A stretch of DNA of 11,052 nt from JBJENW01 sp051880395 (GCA_051880395.1 JBJENW010000217.1:1-11052); one strand, 5' to 3'; shown: positions 1 to 6,876, numbered from the stretch's first letter. Numbers and translations are program-made. The notes: a model not told the origin generated them from the sequence alone.

Positions 1-190
1 AAGCCACTCTGTCAGATGCCACCCGTGTTCTGTGCCTGCCCGAATCCCAGAAACGTCCGTCTAGGAATCTCTCCGGCTGAGCTCTGTTTCGTCCAACCAC
101 CCCTGAAGAGTGGTGGGCTCGATACCGTTTCGGATAGCCAACAAAGTAGTGGTCGCAACACTTACGCTCATATAAAGCGTAAAAAACGAA
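1..190 (-). repeat. Dispersed repeat, copy A (partial, cut by window edge)
   Basis: Read on the minus strand, this stretch matches the sequence after topB at 10829-10960 nearly base for base in blocks: a terminal hairpin, the motif CCGAAACGGTATCG, CCCACCACTCT, and then GATTCCTAGACGGACGTTTC. The outer end (minus-strand start, near 190) carries a small hairpin, TTACGCT at 162-168 pairing with AGCGTAA at 176-182. The stretch after ACGGACGTTTC, down to position 1, differs from the other copies, apart from a loosely similar TGACAGAG near the edge. The element continues beyond the window. Possible reading frames inside it (for example 16-270) are shadows of the repeat and not genes. The outer limit near 190 is where the match to the 10829 copy ends. 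Confidence 0.8.
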
Positions 191-233
191 CAGAAACAAA
201 AAACTTGTGTCTACCGTGTTTTTCTTGTCTTTT

Positions 234-261
234 TTGCTTTCTTTTCGAAGACGAATATGCT
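234..261 (+). promoter_or_regulatory. Possible sigma-A promoter for the secreted protein gene
   Basis: TTGCTT at 234-239 and TATGCT at 256-261 are 16 bases apart. An overlapping alternative is the better -10 TATACT at 261-266 with a poor -35 at 238-243. The tract 181-245 just upstream is very A/T-rich. The rest of 191-352 holds only this candidate promoter, an A/T-rich leader and the ribosome binding site. Sequence match only. Confidence 0.35.
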
Positions 262-352
262 ATACTTTAAATTGTAAAATCAGATACGGTAAAAATGGCG
301 TTTAGAAAGAAAATATATTTACATAAAAAAGCAGAGGAGAGAGGACAAGAAG

Positions 353-769
353 ATGAAAACAGGATGGAAAAAACGGGCAGCATTGGCAGCGATGGGTTTG
401 GTCATGGCAGTTTCGACTCCGATTTATGGAGCGGAAGTGCAGAAGGCAAACCCGGTCGCGAATACGGAACATGGTGCATTTTTGCATGATCCCAAATGGA
501 AAGAAACGAAAGATCCAAAAGGGATTTCATTCGGAACGAATTATACGGTGACGCTTTCGAAAACGACATTTGTGTACAACGGAAAATATCAGAAACCATC
601 CGTTACGGTCAAGGATTCCAAAGGAAATGTGCTGCGAAAAGGAAGAGATTATACGGTCAGCTATTCAAGAAAATCGAAAGAAGTTGGCAATTATACGGTT
701 ACAGTGAAAGTGAAGGGGAAAAACAGAAAAAATATACAAAAAACCTATCGGATCATTTCGAGGAGATAA
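353..769 (+). CDS. Small secreted protein with one Ig-like domain
   Basis: A 138-residue protein. Residues 1-27 look like a Sec signal peptide: a basic start (MKTGWKKR), a hydrophobic core (AALAAMGLVMAV) and a probable cleavage after YGA. A linker of about 35 residues follows. Residues about 62-138 form one beta-rich module with the pattern YTVTLSKTTFVYNGK, PSVTVKD, DYTVSYS and GNYTVTVKVKGK. This is the Ig-like repeat that occurs, often in tandem, in surface proteins of Lachnospiraceae and related Clostridia. Only one copy is present and there is no sortase motif, transmembrane anchor or catalytic domain, so the protein is probably released or loosely attached. The start at 353 has a purine-rich site (GAGAGG, 339-344) 8 bases upstream. 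The specific function is unknown. It is monocistronic and converges on the ABC operon through a terminator. Confidence 0.8.
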   Translation: MKTGWKKRAALAAMGLVMAVSTPIYGAEVQKANPVANTEHGAFLHDPKWKETKDPKGISFGTNYTVTLSKTTFVYNGKYQKPSVTVKDSKGNVLRKGRDYTVSYSRKSKEVGNYTVTVKVKGKNRKNIQKTYRIISRR

Positions 770-782
770 ATGATCCAAAAGA

Positions 783-822
783 GGACGACTGCAGGAAAGG
801 TCTGTGCAGCCGTCCATTTTTT
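783..822 (+). terminator. Intrinsic terminator of the secreted protein gene
   Basis: GGACG-a-CTGCA (783-793) pairs with TGCAG-c-CGTCC (805-815), followed by a T-run at 817-822. The T-run reaches into the stop codon of the convergent permease gene (821-823). On the minus strand the same hairpin is followed only by a short T4 run, so it may also stop the ABC operon, but less strongly. Confidence 0.8.
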
Positions 823-1642
823 AGGATTTTTTACAGGAAGCGCGATAGATTTTTTCTAACAAGGTCACAAGCTCATATAATCCGATCGCGATCAGACACA
901 GCAGAAAAATGGAAAGAATCACCCAACTGAGTTTAAATACCTGGCTGCCGTAGATGATCAGGTAGCCGAGTCCGCAGCGGGAAGAAATAAACTCTCCGAT
1001 GACAACGCCGACAAGGCACAGTCCGATGTTGACTTTCATTAGATTTAACAGGACCTCAATGTTTGCGGGCAGTACCAACAGGCGGAAAATGGCAGGATTT
1101 TTTGCACCGAGCGCGCGCAGCAGTTTTTCTTTTTCCGGGTCTGTCTGGAAAAAAGAGGTACATAAACTTAAAACGGAGCCAAATACGGCCACAGAGATAC
1201 CAGTCAGGATGATGGTTTTCATGTTGCCGCCGAGCCAGACGATAAAAAGCGGTGCGAGCGCGGATTTTGGCAGACTGTTCAGGACCACCAATGTTGGTTC
1301 GAGCACGGAAAATGCATCACGGCAGAAAAACAATAACACAGCAAGCAGGAGGCTTACTCCCATAACAAGGACAAAACTGATCAGTGTCTCTGCCAGCGTC
1401 ACGCCGATGTGTAGAAAAATACTTTTATCTTTTACCATAGAAAGAAAGCAGACGACCAGTCGGGAGGGGCTGCTGAAAATGTAGGAATCGATCCAGCCGA
1501 GATTCGCACTGATCTCCCAGAGACCGAGAAAGCTGACCAGTAAAAAGAAACGGGCGAGCCGGATGCGTGTTTTTTGGCGTTTCAGTGAAGTTTGATAGCA
1601 CAATTGTGCCGGTGAGCAGTCAGAGGTTTGGTTCGTATACAT
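821..1642 (-). CDS. ABC transporter permease, NitT/TauT (SsuC/ThiX-like) family
   Basis: A 273-residue inner-membrane subunit of an ABC importer. It has about six hydrophobic segments: the first at roughly 31-50, others around 84-106, 114-137 and 142-162, and two in the last 70 residues. A charged tail (KIYRASCKKS) follows. The cytoplasmic coupling loop lies at about 175-208 (LLRALGAKNPAIFRLLVLPA), the EAA-type region that docks on the ATPase. GLGYLI near 225 is also typical of SsuC/TauC/ThiX permeases. The length is normal for the family. The start ATG directly follows the TAA of the ATPase gene, with GGGAGG 8 bases before it (1651-1656 on the plus strand), so the two are translated as one unit. 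Family members carry sulfonates, nitrate, taurine or pyrimidine precursors of thiamine. Nothing here fixes the substrate. Confidence 0.88.
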   Translation of the reverse strand: MYTNQTSDCSPAQLCYQTSLKRQKTRIRLARFFLLVSFLGLWEISANLGWIDSYIFSSPSRLVVCFLSMVKDKSIFLHIGVTLAETLISFVLVMGVSLLLAVLLFFCRDAFSVLEPTLVVLNSLPKSALAPLFIVWLGGNMKTIILTGISVAVFGSVLSLCTSFFQTDPEKEKLLRALGAKNPAIFRLLVLPANIEVLLNLMKVNIGLCLVGVVIGEFISSRCGLGYLIIYGSQVFKLSWVILSIFLLCLIAIGLYELVTLLEKIYRASCKKS

Positions 1643-2398
1643 TTATAATTCCTCCCATAATTGTTGAAAATAGGTCTGAAATTCCGGCAGACTCCGTTTT
1701 TGCAGAGGTGTGGTATCTTTTGGAAAAGAAATCTGCATGGTCTTTTTGAGTGTTCCAGGACATTTGCTCAGCACAAAGATGGTATCGCTCAGGCTGATCG
1801 CCTCGGACAGATCGTGTGTGACCAAAAGGATGGTCTTTTTTTCTTTATGGATAATAGAGCTGATATCGTTGCTTACGGTTAAGCGTGTCTGATAATCCAG
1901 CGCGGAAAATGGTTCGTCGAGCAATAAAAGAGGCGGTTTCAAAACCAGTGTACGAATCAGGGCAGCGCGCTGGCGCATCCCGCCGGAAAGTTCCGCCGGA
2001 TGATAGTGTCGGAATTTATCGAGACCGTAGGAGGTTAAAAGTTGTTCGGCGTACGCGCGGACAGCCGCTGTGTTCTGCTTTTGAATTTTCGGACCGAGTA
2101 AAATGTTCTGTTCAATGGTCAGCCAGTCAAACAGGGTATCTTTTTGCAGCATATAGCCGATGGATTCCGGATGGGTGCCGGTTAACGGCTGTCCCTGAAA
2201 CAGGATCTGTCCGCTGTCTGCAGGAATCAGACCGGCCAAAATAGAAAGCAGTGTCGATTTCCCACAGCCGCTCGGACCGACCAACGAGCAGAAACTGCCT
2301 TCCGGAATCGAAAAAGACAGGTCTGAGAGTGCGGGGGTTTCTTCTGTGGCAGTGTGATAAGCATAAGAAACATGCTGCAGCGTCAAAAGAGATTTCAT
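1643..2398 (-). CDS. ABC transporter ATP-binding protein, NitT/TauT (SsuB/TauB/ThiZ-like) family
   Basis: The 251-residue cytoplasmic ATPase that powers the adjacent permease. All motifs are intact, numbered from the start used here: Walker A GPSGCGKST (41-49), Q-loop Gln85, signature LSGGM (137-141), Walker B LLLLDE (157-162), D-loop SALD and switch His195 (VTHD). The short linker and compact C-terminus match the NitT/TauT group. The start is uncertain. An in-frame ATG nine codons upstream (2425) has no visible ribosome binding site, while the ATG at 2398 has a weak AGG 7 bases before it, so 2398 is preferred by a small margin. The gene is first in the operon. Immediately upstream are repeats rather than a substrate-binding protein gene, and I see no clear promoter or thiamine riboswitch in that stretch. 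Confidence 0.9.
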   Translation of the reverse strand: MKSLLTLQHVSYAYHTATEETPALSDLSFSIPEGSFCSLVGPSGCGKSTLLSILAGLIPADSGQILFQGQPLTGTHPESIGYMLQKDTLFDWLTIEQNILLGPKIQKQNTAAVRAYAEQLLTSYGLDKFRHYHPAELSGGMRQRAALIRTLVLKPPLLLLDEPFSALDYQTRLTVSNDISSIIHKEKKTILLVTHDLSEAISLSDTIFVLSKCPGTLKKTMQISFPKDTTPLQKRSLPEFQTYFQQLWEEL

Positions 2399-2476
2399 AC
2401 GCGTACCTGCAGTTCTTTTTTCCATATATCATATGATTCCAAAAGGAGAGATGTTCCGGCTTGGGCGTGGGGCTGC

Positions 2477-2969
2477 CACTACTTTTTCGGCTTTCCGAAA
2501 CGTTGCTGGCCCCCACCACTCTATGAAAAAGGAGTCGCGAAAAATATCTTAACTGTGGGATTCCTGTACGGACGTTTCGAGAATACGGCGGACGCAGCGG
2601 ACAGGGACGGCGGGCACAGATGTGGCTAGACAGAAATGGAGTCGAGTTTCGGATGGGCACAGTTGCGATGCTTTATTTTTGCTGTTTTTCGAAGGCTGGA
2701 CAATCTGCACAATGTGTCCGTCCCCAAAAGAATCAAAACCGGATTCTTTTGGGGACGGACACGTTGCACAGCTTGTTCAGCAATCGAAAGACAGCAAAGG
2801 CATCGCAACTGTGCCCATTCGAACTCACTGCCATTTCTGTCAAAGCCACATCTGTGCCCACCGTCCCTGTCCGCTGCGTCCGCCGTATTCTCAAAACTGT
2901 GTATCGGAAACGAAGGGTTGAGATGTTTTTCGCTGGATGGCTGGTTCAAAAATGGCTTTGACAGAAATA
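2477..2969. repeat. Palindromic element 1 with flanking repeat sequence
   Basis: The core 2537-2933 is a long imperfect inverted repeat. The outer ends read CGAAAAATATCTTAAC (from 2538) and GTTGAGATGTTTTTCG (to 2932). Inside, the arms match perfectly in blocks: 2579-2610 with 2861-2892 (32 bp), 2612-2627 with 2844-2859 (16 bp), and 2654-2671 with 2800-2817 (18 bp). The centre is a 21-bp perfect stem. The left flank 2477-2536 has the CACTACTTT, CCGAAACG and CCCCACCACTCT blocks shared with copies A and E. The right flank carries another GGCTTTGACAGAAAT (2955-2969), also found inside the arms. No transposase or other credible gene is present. Open frames through it are chance products of the palindrome. 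Possibly a MITE-like element; this is inference. Confidence 0.85.
2714..2762. repeat. Central perfect hairpin of element 1
   Basis: GTGTCCGTCCCC... at 2714-2734 pairs without a mismatch with 2742-2762, around a 7-base loop (2735-2741). Pairing continues outward at lower identity through 2690-2713 and 2763-2787. The stem ends in AAAAGAATC/GATTCTTTT next to the loop, and there is no T-run after it, so it does not look like a simple terminator. Confidence 0.9.
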
Positions 2970-3028
2970 GTATATACTTTTTTGTCACGCAAACTACTAT
3001 GTTACCTGTCACGACTTTTCAGCGTAAA

Positions 3029-3276
3029 CAAAAAATATCTCAACCTCTCATTTCCAATACCCAGTTTCACAACACGACAGGCATCCTGGCAAAAAACGTT
3101 TCGGCGGGCGCAGGTGAGATCCTGTGCTTAGAGTGCCTTATGCTCGAAGGCAATCCTGAGAGTATTAGGCACTCTTTGCACATAGCTCGCCTGCGTAGGA
3201 GCCGTGTTTTTTGCCAGGATGCCTGTCGTGTTGTGAAACGTCCGTGTATGGAATCCCCCGGTTGAGATATTTTTTG
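3029..3276. repeat. Palindromic element 2 with perfect 17-bp terminal inverted repeats
   Basis: CAAAAAATATCTCAACC at 3029-3045 is the exact reverse complement of 3260-3276. Inside lies a perfect 34-bp inverted repeat (3064-3097 and 3206-3239, containing CACAACACGACAGG and CATCCTGGC). At the centre is a smaller hairpin, AGAGTGCCT (3130-3138) with AGGCACTCT (3167-3175). The terminal sequence is the same family as in element 1, but the interior is unrelated to it. Beyond the right end, CCTAAAAAGTAGTG (3281-3294) is the inverted counterpart of CACTACTTTTTCGG at 2477, so the outer flank is shared too. No protein-coding gene is credible here. Confidence 0.88.
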
Positions 3277-3355
3277 TTCCCCTAAAAAGTAGTGGATGGA
3301 TGCACATAGTGGTTTGCCCGACAAATAGGAAGTTTGCGTTGCGGGCGGAATAGAC

Positions 3356-3384
3356 TTGCGAAAATAGTCGTTTTACGATAGAAT
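3356..3384 (+). promoter_or_regulatory. Likely sigma-A promoter for queH-argH
   Basis: TTGCGA (3356-3361) and TAGAAT (3379-3384) are separated by exactly 17 bases, 36 bases before the queH start. It lies just outside the repeat region. I see nothing else of note between 3295 and 3355. Confidence 0.5.
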
Positions 3385-3419
3385 GGTTACGGATATTTGA
3401 AGTGGAAAGGAAGAATGAG

Positions 3420-4070
3420 ATGGAGCAGAAGAAAAATTATCAGCGAATGTTGGAGCAGACAATTGCCGGGCTGCAGAGGGAAGGCCGTGTCCCGACGCTT
3501 TTTTTGCACAGCTGCTGCGCACCGTGCAGTAGTTACGTCTTAGAATATCTTTCCCAATATTTTTATATTACCGTATTTTATTATAATCCCAATATTTATC
3601 CAAACGAGGAGTATACGAAACGTGTAAAGGAACAACAGCAGTTTATTCAGAAACTGCCAACGAAGTATCCGGTATCTTTCGTCGAGGGGACGTTTGACAA
3701 GGAACGTTTTTATGCGATGGCGAAGGGACTGGAAAACGTTCCGGAGGGCGGAGAGCGCTGTTTTCGGTGTTATGAGCTGCGTCTGCGGGAAACGGCAGCG
3801 TACGCAAAAGAGCGAAACATGGAGTACTTTACCACGACACTGTCGATCAGTCCGTTGAAAAATGCACAGAAACTAAATGAGATCGGACTGCGTCTGCAGG
3901 AAGAATATGGCATAAACTATCTCTGTTCGGATTTTAAAAAGAAAAACGGTTACAAACGTTCGGTAGAACTTTCGCATGAATACGGAATGTATCGGCAGGA
4001 TTATTGCGGATGCGTGTTTTCTATGCAGGAGCGTGAACGACAAAAACAGGCAGCAGGACTGCAGAATTGA
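3420..4070 (+). CDS. queH: Epoxyqueuosine reductase QueH
   Basis: A cytoplasmic iron-sulfur enzyme that reduces epoxyqueuosine in the tRNA anticodon to queuosine, the last step of that pathway. It is the non-homologous replacement for the cobalamin-dependent QueG. With 216 residues it has the usual length. All family cysteine motifs are visible: HSCCAPCS (Cys32, Cys33, Cys36), CFRC (Cys114, Cys117) and DYCGC (Cys196, Cys198), together with YYNPNIYP and DFKKKNGYKRS. These match the DUF208/QueH family, in which the cysteines hold a 4Fe-4S cluster and a second metal site. The reading frame opens at a GTG (3402), but AAGGA (3408-3412) lies 7 bases before the ATG at 3420, so 3420 is chosen. It is first in a probable operon with argH. 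No other queuosine gene is in the window. Confidence 0.94.
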   Translation: MEQKKNYQRMLEQTIAGLQREGRVPTLFLHSCCAPCSSYVLEYLSQYFYITVFYYNPNIYPNEEYTKRVKEQQQFIQKLPTKYPVSFVEGTFDKERFYAMAKGLENVPEGGERCFRCYELRLRETAAYAKERNMEYFTTTLSISPLKNAQKLNEIGLRLQEEYGINYLCSDFKKKNGYKRSVELSHEYGMYRQDYCGCVFSMQERERQKQAAGLQN

Positions 4071-4115
4071 CAGATGCAGTCTTTCAAAGCGATGATAGAA
4101 AGTGAGGAATTCAAT

Positions 4116-5495
4116 ATGGCACAGTTATGGGGCGGACGTTTTACGAAGGAGACAGACCAGTTGGTCTACAACTTTAATGCGTCCATTTCGTTTGACCAGA
4201 AATTTTTTAAACAGGACATTGAGGGCAGTACTGCCCATGTAAAAATGCTTGGAAAACAGGGCATTTTAACACAGAAAGAGACGGATGATATCGTAAAGAC
4301 CCTGCAGGAGATTTATGATGATGTCGAATCCGGGAAATTGGAGATCACATCTGAATATGAGGATATTCACAGTTTTGTGGAAGCAAATCTGATCGACCGT
4401 CTGGGCGATACCGGAAAAAAATTACATACCGGCCGAAGCAGAAACGATCAGGTGGCATTGGATATGCGTCTGTATACCAGACAGGAAGTGGTAGAGACAG
4501 ACAAGCTTTTAAAGGAACTGTTAGAGGTGTTGTTACAGATCATGGAAGAAAATACAGAGACGATCATGCCGGGCTTTACGCATCTGCAGAAAGCGCAGCC
4601 GATCACACTGGCACATCATATGGGAGCATATTTTGAGATGTTTAAGCGTGACCGTCAGAGAATGCATGATATCTATGAGCGTATGAATTACTGTCCGCTT
4701 GGCTCTGGTGCACTGGCGGGAACGACTTACCCGCTGGATCGGGAGTATACAGCAGAACTGCTGGGATTTTACGGACCGACGTTAAACAGTATGGATGGTG
4801 TTTCCGACCGCGACTATCTGATCGAATTTTTGTCTGCATTATCGACCGTTATGATGCATTTGAGTCGTTTCTGTGAGGAGATCATCATCTGGAACAGCAA
4901 TGAATACCAGTTTGTAGAAATTGATGACAGCTATAGCACGGGAAGCAGTATCATGCCGCAGAAAAAGAATCCGGATATCGCAGAGCTGGTTCGCGGAAAG
5001 ACGGGAAGAGTGTATGGCGCGCTGACTGCTATTTTGACCACGATGAAGGGAATTCCGCTCGCATACAACAAAGATATGCAGGAAGATAAAGAGCTGACCT
5101 TTGACGCGATCGATACGGTAAAGGGCTGTGTGGCACTGTTTACCGGCATGATCAAGACGATGAAATTTAACAAAGAGCGGATGCATGAGAGCGCAAAACA
5201 TGGCTTTACGAATGCGACGGATGCGGCAGATTATCTGGTCAATCATGGAGTACCGTTCCGTGATGCGCACGGAATTGTCGGTCAGATCGTGTTGTATTGT
5301 ATTGACAAGAAAATCTCGATCGATCAGATGAGTTTAGACGAATTAAAAGCGATCAGTCCGGTATTTGAAGAGGATATTTACGATGCGATTTCCATGGAAA
5401 CCTGTGTCAACAAACGTCTGACGATCGGCGCACCGGGAAAAGTGGCGATGGAAAAAGTGATTGCGCAGGAAAAGTCGTATTTGGAAGAAAATTAA
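4116..5495 (+). CDS. argH: Argininosuccinate lyase
   Basis: Cleaves argininosuccinate to arginine and fumarate, the last step of arginine synthesis, as a cytoplasmic homotetramer of the fumarase/aspartase superfamily. The 459 residues are the normal length. The opening MAQLWGGRFTKETDQ is typical of ArgH. The three conserved regions are intact: HTGRSRNDQ at 104-112, GFTHLQKAQP with the catalytic-type His156, and the mobile signature loop GSSIMPQKKNPD from 276, which contains the catalytic serine. The frame is open from 4074, but GAGGA (4104-4108) sits 7 bases before the ATG at 4116 and the family N-terminus begins there, so 4116 is preferred. The gap to queH is 45 bases with no terminator, so co-transcription is likely. 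No argG or other arginine gene is next to it. No hairpin terminator is visible after its stop. Confidence 0.96.
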   Translation: MAQLWGGRFTKETDQLVYNFNASISFDQKFFKQDIEGSTAHVKMLGKQGILTQKETDDIVKTLQEIYDDVESGKLEITSEYEDIHSFVEANLIDRLGDTGKKLHTGRSRNDQVALDMRLYTRQEVVETDKLLKELLEVLLQIMEENTETIMPGFTHLQKAQPITLAHHMGAYFEMFKRDRQRMHDIYERMNYCPLGSGALAGTTYPLDREYTAELLGFYGPTLNSMDGVSDRDYLIEFLSALSTVMMHLSRFCEEIIIWNSNEYQFVEIDDSYSTGSSIMPQKKNPDIAELVRGKTGRVYGALTAILTTMKGIPLAYNKDMQEDKELTFDAIDTVKGCVALFTGMIKTMKFNKERMHESAKHGFTNATDAADYLVNHGVPFRDAHGIVGQIVLYCIDKKISIDQMSLDELKAISPVFEEDIYDAISMETCVNKRLTIGAPGKVAMEKVIAQEKSYLEEN

Positions 5496-5504
5496 AATTT
5501 AGGG

Positions 5505-5533
5505 TTGCTTTTTTTAAAAAATTGTATTATCAT
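5505..5533 (+). promoter_or_regulatory. Likely promoter for asd
   Basis: TTGCTT (5505-5510) and TATCAT (5528-5533) with a 17-base spacer, in an A/T-rich patch just after argH. A second -10-like TATTAT (5525-5530) overlaps but is spaced too closely. Since no terminator separates argH from asd, read-through from argH is also possible. Confidence 0.45.
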
Positions 5534-5555
5534 ATTCACTATGTAAAAAGACACT

Positions 5556-5574
5556 TGTCCGTATAGTACGGACA
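5556..5574 (+). promoter_or_regulatory. Perfect hairpin in the asd leader
   Basis: TGTCCGTA (5556-5563) pairs perfectly with TACGGACA (5567-5574) across a TAG loop. It lies 31 bases before the asd start and upstream of the ribosome binding site, without a T-run. It could stabilise the 5' end of the message or act as a protein-binding palindrome. The leader is far too short for a lysine riboswitch. Confidence 0.4.
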
Positions 5575-5605
5575 GCAGAAAAGAGTCGTAGAGGAGATAG
5601 AAAAA

Positions 5606-6691
5606 ATGAGTGAAAAGTTGAAAGTAGGTATCTTAGGTGGAACAGGAATGGTAGGACAGAGATTTATCTCTCTTCTGGAGAATCATCCGTGGTTCGAGGT
5701 GACTACGATCGCAGCAAGCCCGAGAAGTGCAGGAAAAACATATGAAGAAGCAGTCGGAGAGCGTTGGAAAATGGATACTCCGATGCCGGAAGCAGTCAAA
5801 AAAATCGTTGTAAAAAATGTCAATGAAGTAGAAAAAGTAGCATCTGAAGTAGATTTTGTCTTCAGTGCAGTAGATATGACCAAGGAAGAAATCAAAAAGA
5901 TTGAAGAAGAATATGCAAAGACCGAGACACCGGTTGTTTCCAACAACAGTGCGCACAGATGGACACCGGATGTACCGATGGTTGTACCGGAAATCAATCC
6001 ACAGCACATGAACGTGATCGACTTCCAGAAAAAACGTCTGGGAACCACCAGAGGTTTCGTAGCTGTAAAACCGAACTGCTCCATTCAGAGTTATGCGCCG
6101 GTTTTGACTGCATGGAAAGAATTTGAGCCGACTCAGGTAGTTGTTACCACTTATCAGGCAATCTCCGGAGCAGGTAAGACATTCAAAGACTGGCCGGAAA
6201 TGGTAGGAAACATCATTCCATTTATCGGCGGAGAAGAAGAAAAGAGTGAGAAAGAGCCGCTTCGTATCTGGGGTGAGATCAAAGACGGCGTGATCGTACC
6301 AGCTACAACACCGACGATCACAAGTCAGTGTATCCGCGTACCGGTTCTGAACGGTCATACCGCAGCTGTATTCGTGAACTTTGCAAAGAAACCGACCAAA
6401 GAGCAGTTGATCGCAAAATTAAAAGAATTCAGCGGTGTACCGCAGGAGTTAAATCTTCCGAGTGCTCCAAAGCAGTTTATTCAGTATTTAGAGGATGACA
6501 ATCGTCCACAGGTATCAATGGACGTTGATTTTGAACACGGTATGGGAATCAGTGTTGGTCGTTTAAGAGAAGATACGATCTTTGACTGGAAATTCGTCGG
6601 ATTGTCTCACAACACAGTCCGTGGTGCAGCAGGTGGAGCTGTTTTATGTGCAGAATTATTAAAAGCACAGGGATATATCACCGCAAAATAA
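5606..6691 (+). CDS. asd: Aspartate-semialdehyde dehydrogenase
   Basis: Makes L-aspartate 4-semialdehyde from aspartyl phosphate with NADPH, the branch point to lysine/diaminopimelate, threonine and methionine. The 361-residue cytoplasmic enzyme starts with the nucleotide-binding fold (GILGGTGMVGQRF, about 8-20). The active-site cysteine is Cys158 in KPNCSIQS, SGAGKT is at 187-192, and His251 in VLNGHTA is the likely acid-base histidine. The length, the PDVPMVVPEINPQH segment and KPNCS place it with the archaeal/eukaryotic type of Asd rather than the E. coli type; this type is also known in Clostridia. GAGGAG (5591-5596) precedes the ATG by 9 bases. Codon choice is more uniform (AAA, GAA, CGT) than in the neighbouring ATPase and topB genes, consistent with higher expression. 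It is followed by a strong terminator and is probably a single-gene unit. Confidence 0.96.
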   Translation: MSEKLKVGILGGTGMVGQRFISLLENHPWFEVTTIAASPRSAGKTYEEAVGERWKMDTPMPEAVKKIVVKNVNEVEKVASEVDFVFSAVDMTKEEIKKIEEEYAKTETPVVSNNSAHRWTPDVPMVVPEINPQHMNVIDFQKKRLGTTRGFVAVKPNCSIQSYAPVLTAWKEFEPTQVVVTTYQAISGAGKTFKDWPEMVGNIIPFIGGEEEKSEKEPLRIWGEIKDGVIVPATTPTITSQCIRVPVLNGHTAAVFVNFAKKPTKEQLIAKLKEFSGVPQELNLPSAPKQFIQYLEDDNRPQVSMDVDFEHGMGISVGRLREDTIFDWKFVGLSHNTVRGAAGGAVLCAELLKAQGYITAK

Positions 6692-6717
6692 AAAGAGTTT
6701 CACATTTAAATCTATGA

Positions 6718-6755
6718 AAAAAGAGCTGTTTGAAAAAGCAGCTCTTTTTCTTTTT
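6718..6755 (+). terminator. Intrinsic terminator after asd
   Basis: AAAAAGAGCTG (6718-6728) pairs with CAGCTCTTTTT (6739-6749) around a 10-base loop. The T-rich tail CTTTTT continues to 6755. Because the stem is flanked by an A-run on one side and a T-run on the other, it could work in both directions. Confidence 0.92.
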
Positions 6756-6765
6756 CGAATTTGGG

Positions 6766-6794
6766 TTGAAATAAAAATTAAAATATGATATAAC
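6766..6794 (+). promoter_or_regulatory. Sigma-A promoter for the ATPase-topB operon
   Basis: TTGAAA (6766-6771) and TATAAC (6789-6794) with a 17-base spacer, just after the asd terminator. This is the closest match to consensus in the window. A start site near 6801 would give a leader of about 75 bases. Confidence 0.62.
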
Positions 6795-6876
6795 ATAGAA
6801 ACATATATTAAATGTTGGTCACAGAGTCTAAAGGCGATTTTGGGGCATACATGGAAAAAGAGGAGGAAACGAGTGA

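Noticed and set aside
16..270. An 84-codon frame at the left edge
   Set aside because: It lies mostly inside repeat copy A and has no ribosome binding site. The equivalent frame is not kept in the other copies.
2426..2536. A thiamine riboswitch or other leader element before the ABC operon
   Set aside because: The stretch is explained by the repeat family, and no conserved thiamine-pyrophosphate riboswitch core was seen on the minus strand.
2958..2978. TTGACA followed by TATACT in the gap between the two palindromes
   Set aside because: The spacing is only 9 bases, and the TTGACA is part of the repeated GGCTTTGACAGAAAT block found in several copies.
2636..3265. A 209-codon open frame through the palindromic region, and several other frames of 90-180 codons there
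   Set aside because: They run through inverted repeats on both strands, have no ribosome binding site or recognisable domain, and several arise as mirror images of each other from the palindrome.
2477..3294. A CRISPR array
   Set aside because: The repeats are inverted, unevenly spaced and of different lengths. There is no direct repeat-spacer pattern and no cas gene.
5496..5605. A lysine riboswitch before asd
   Set aside because: The gap is about 110 bases and lacks the multi-helix structure. Only one small hairpin is visible.
5633..6358. A 241-codon frame antisense to asd
   Set aside because: It is a shadow of the biased codon use of asd, rich in Cys, Phe and Tyr, with no start signals.
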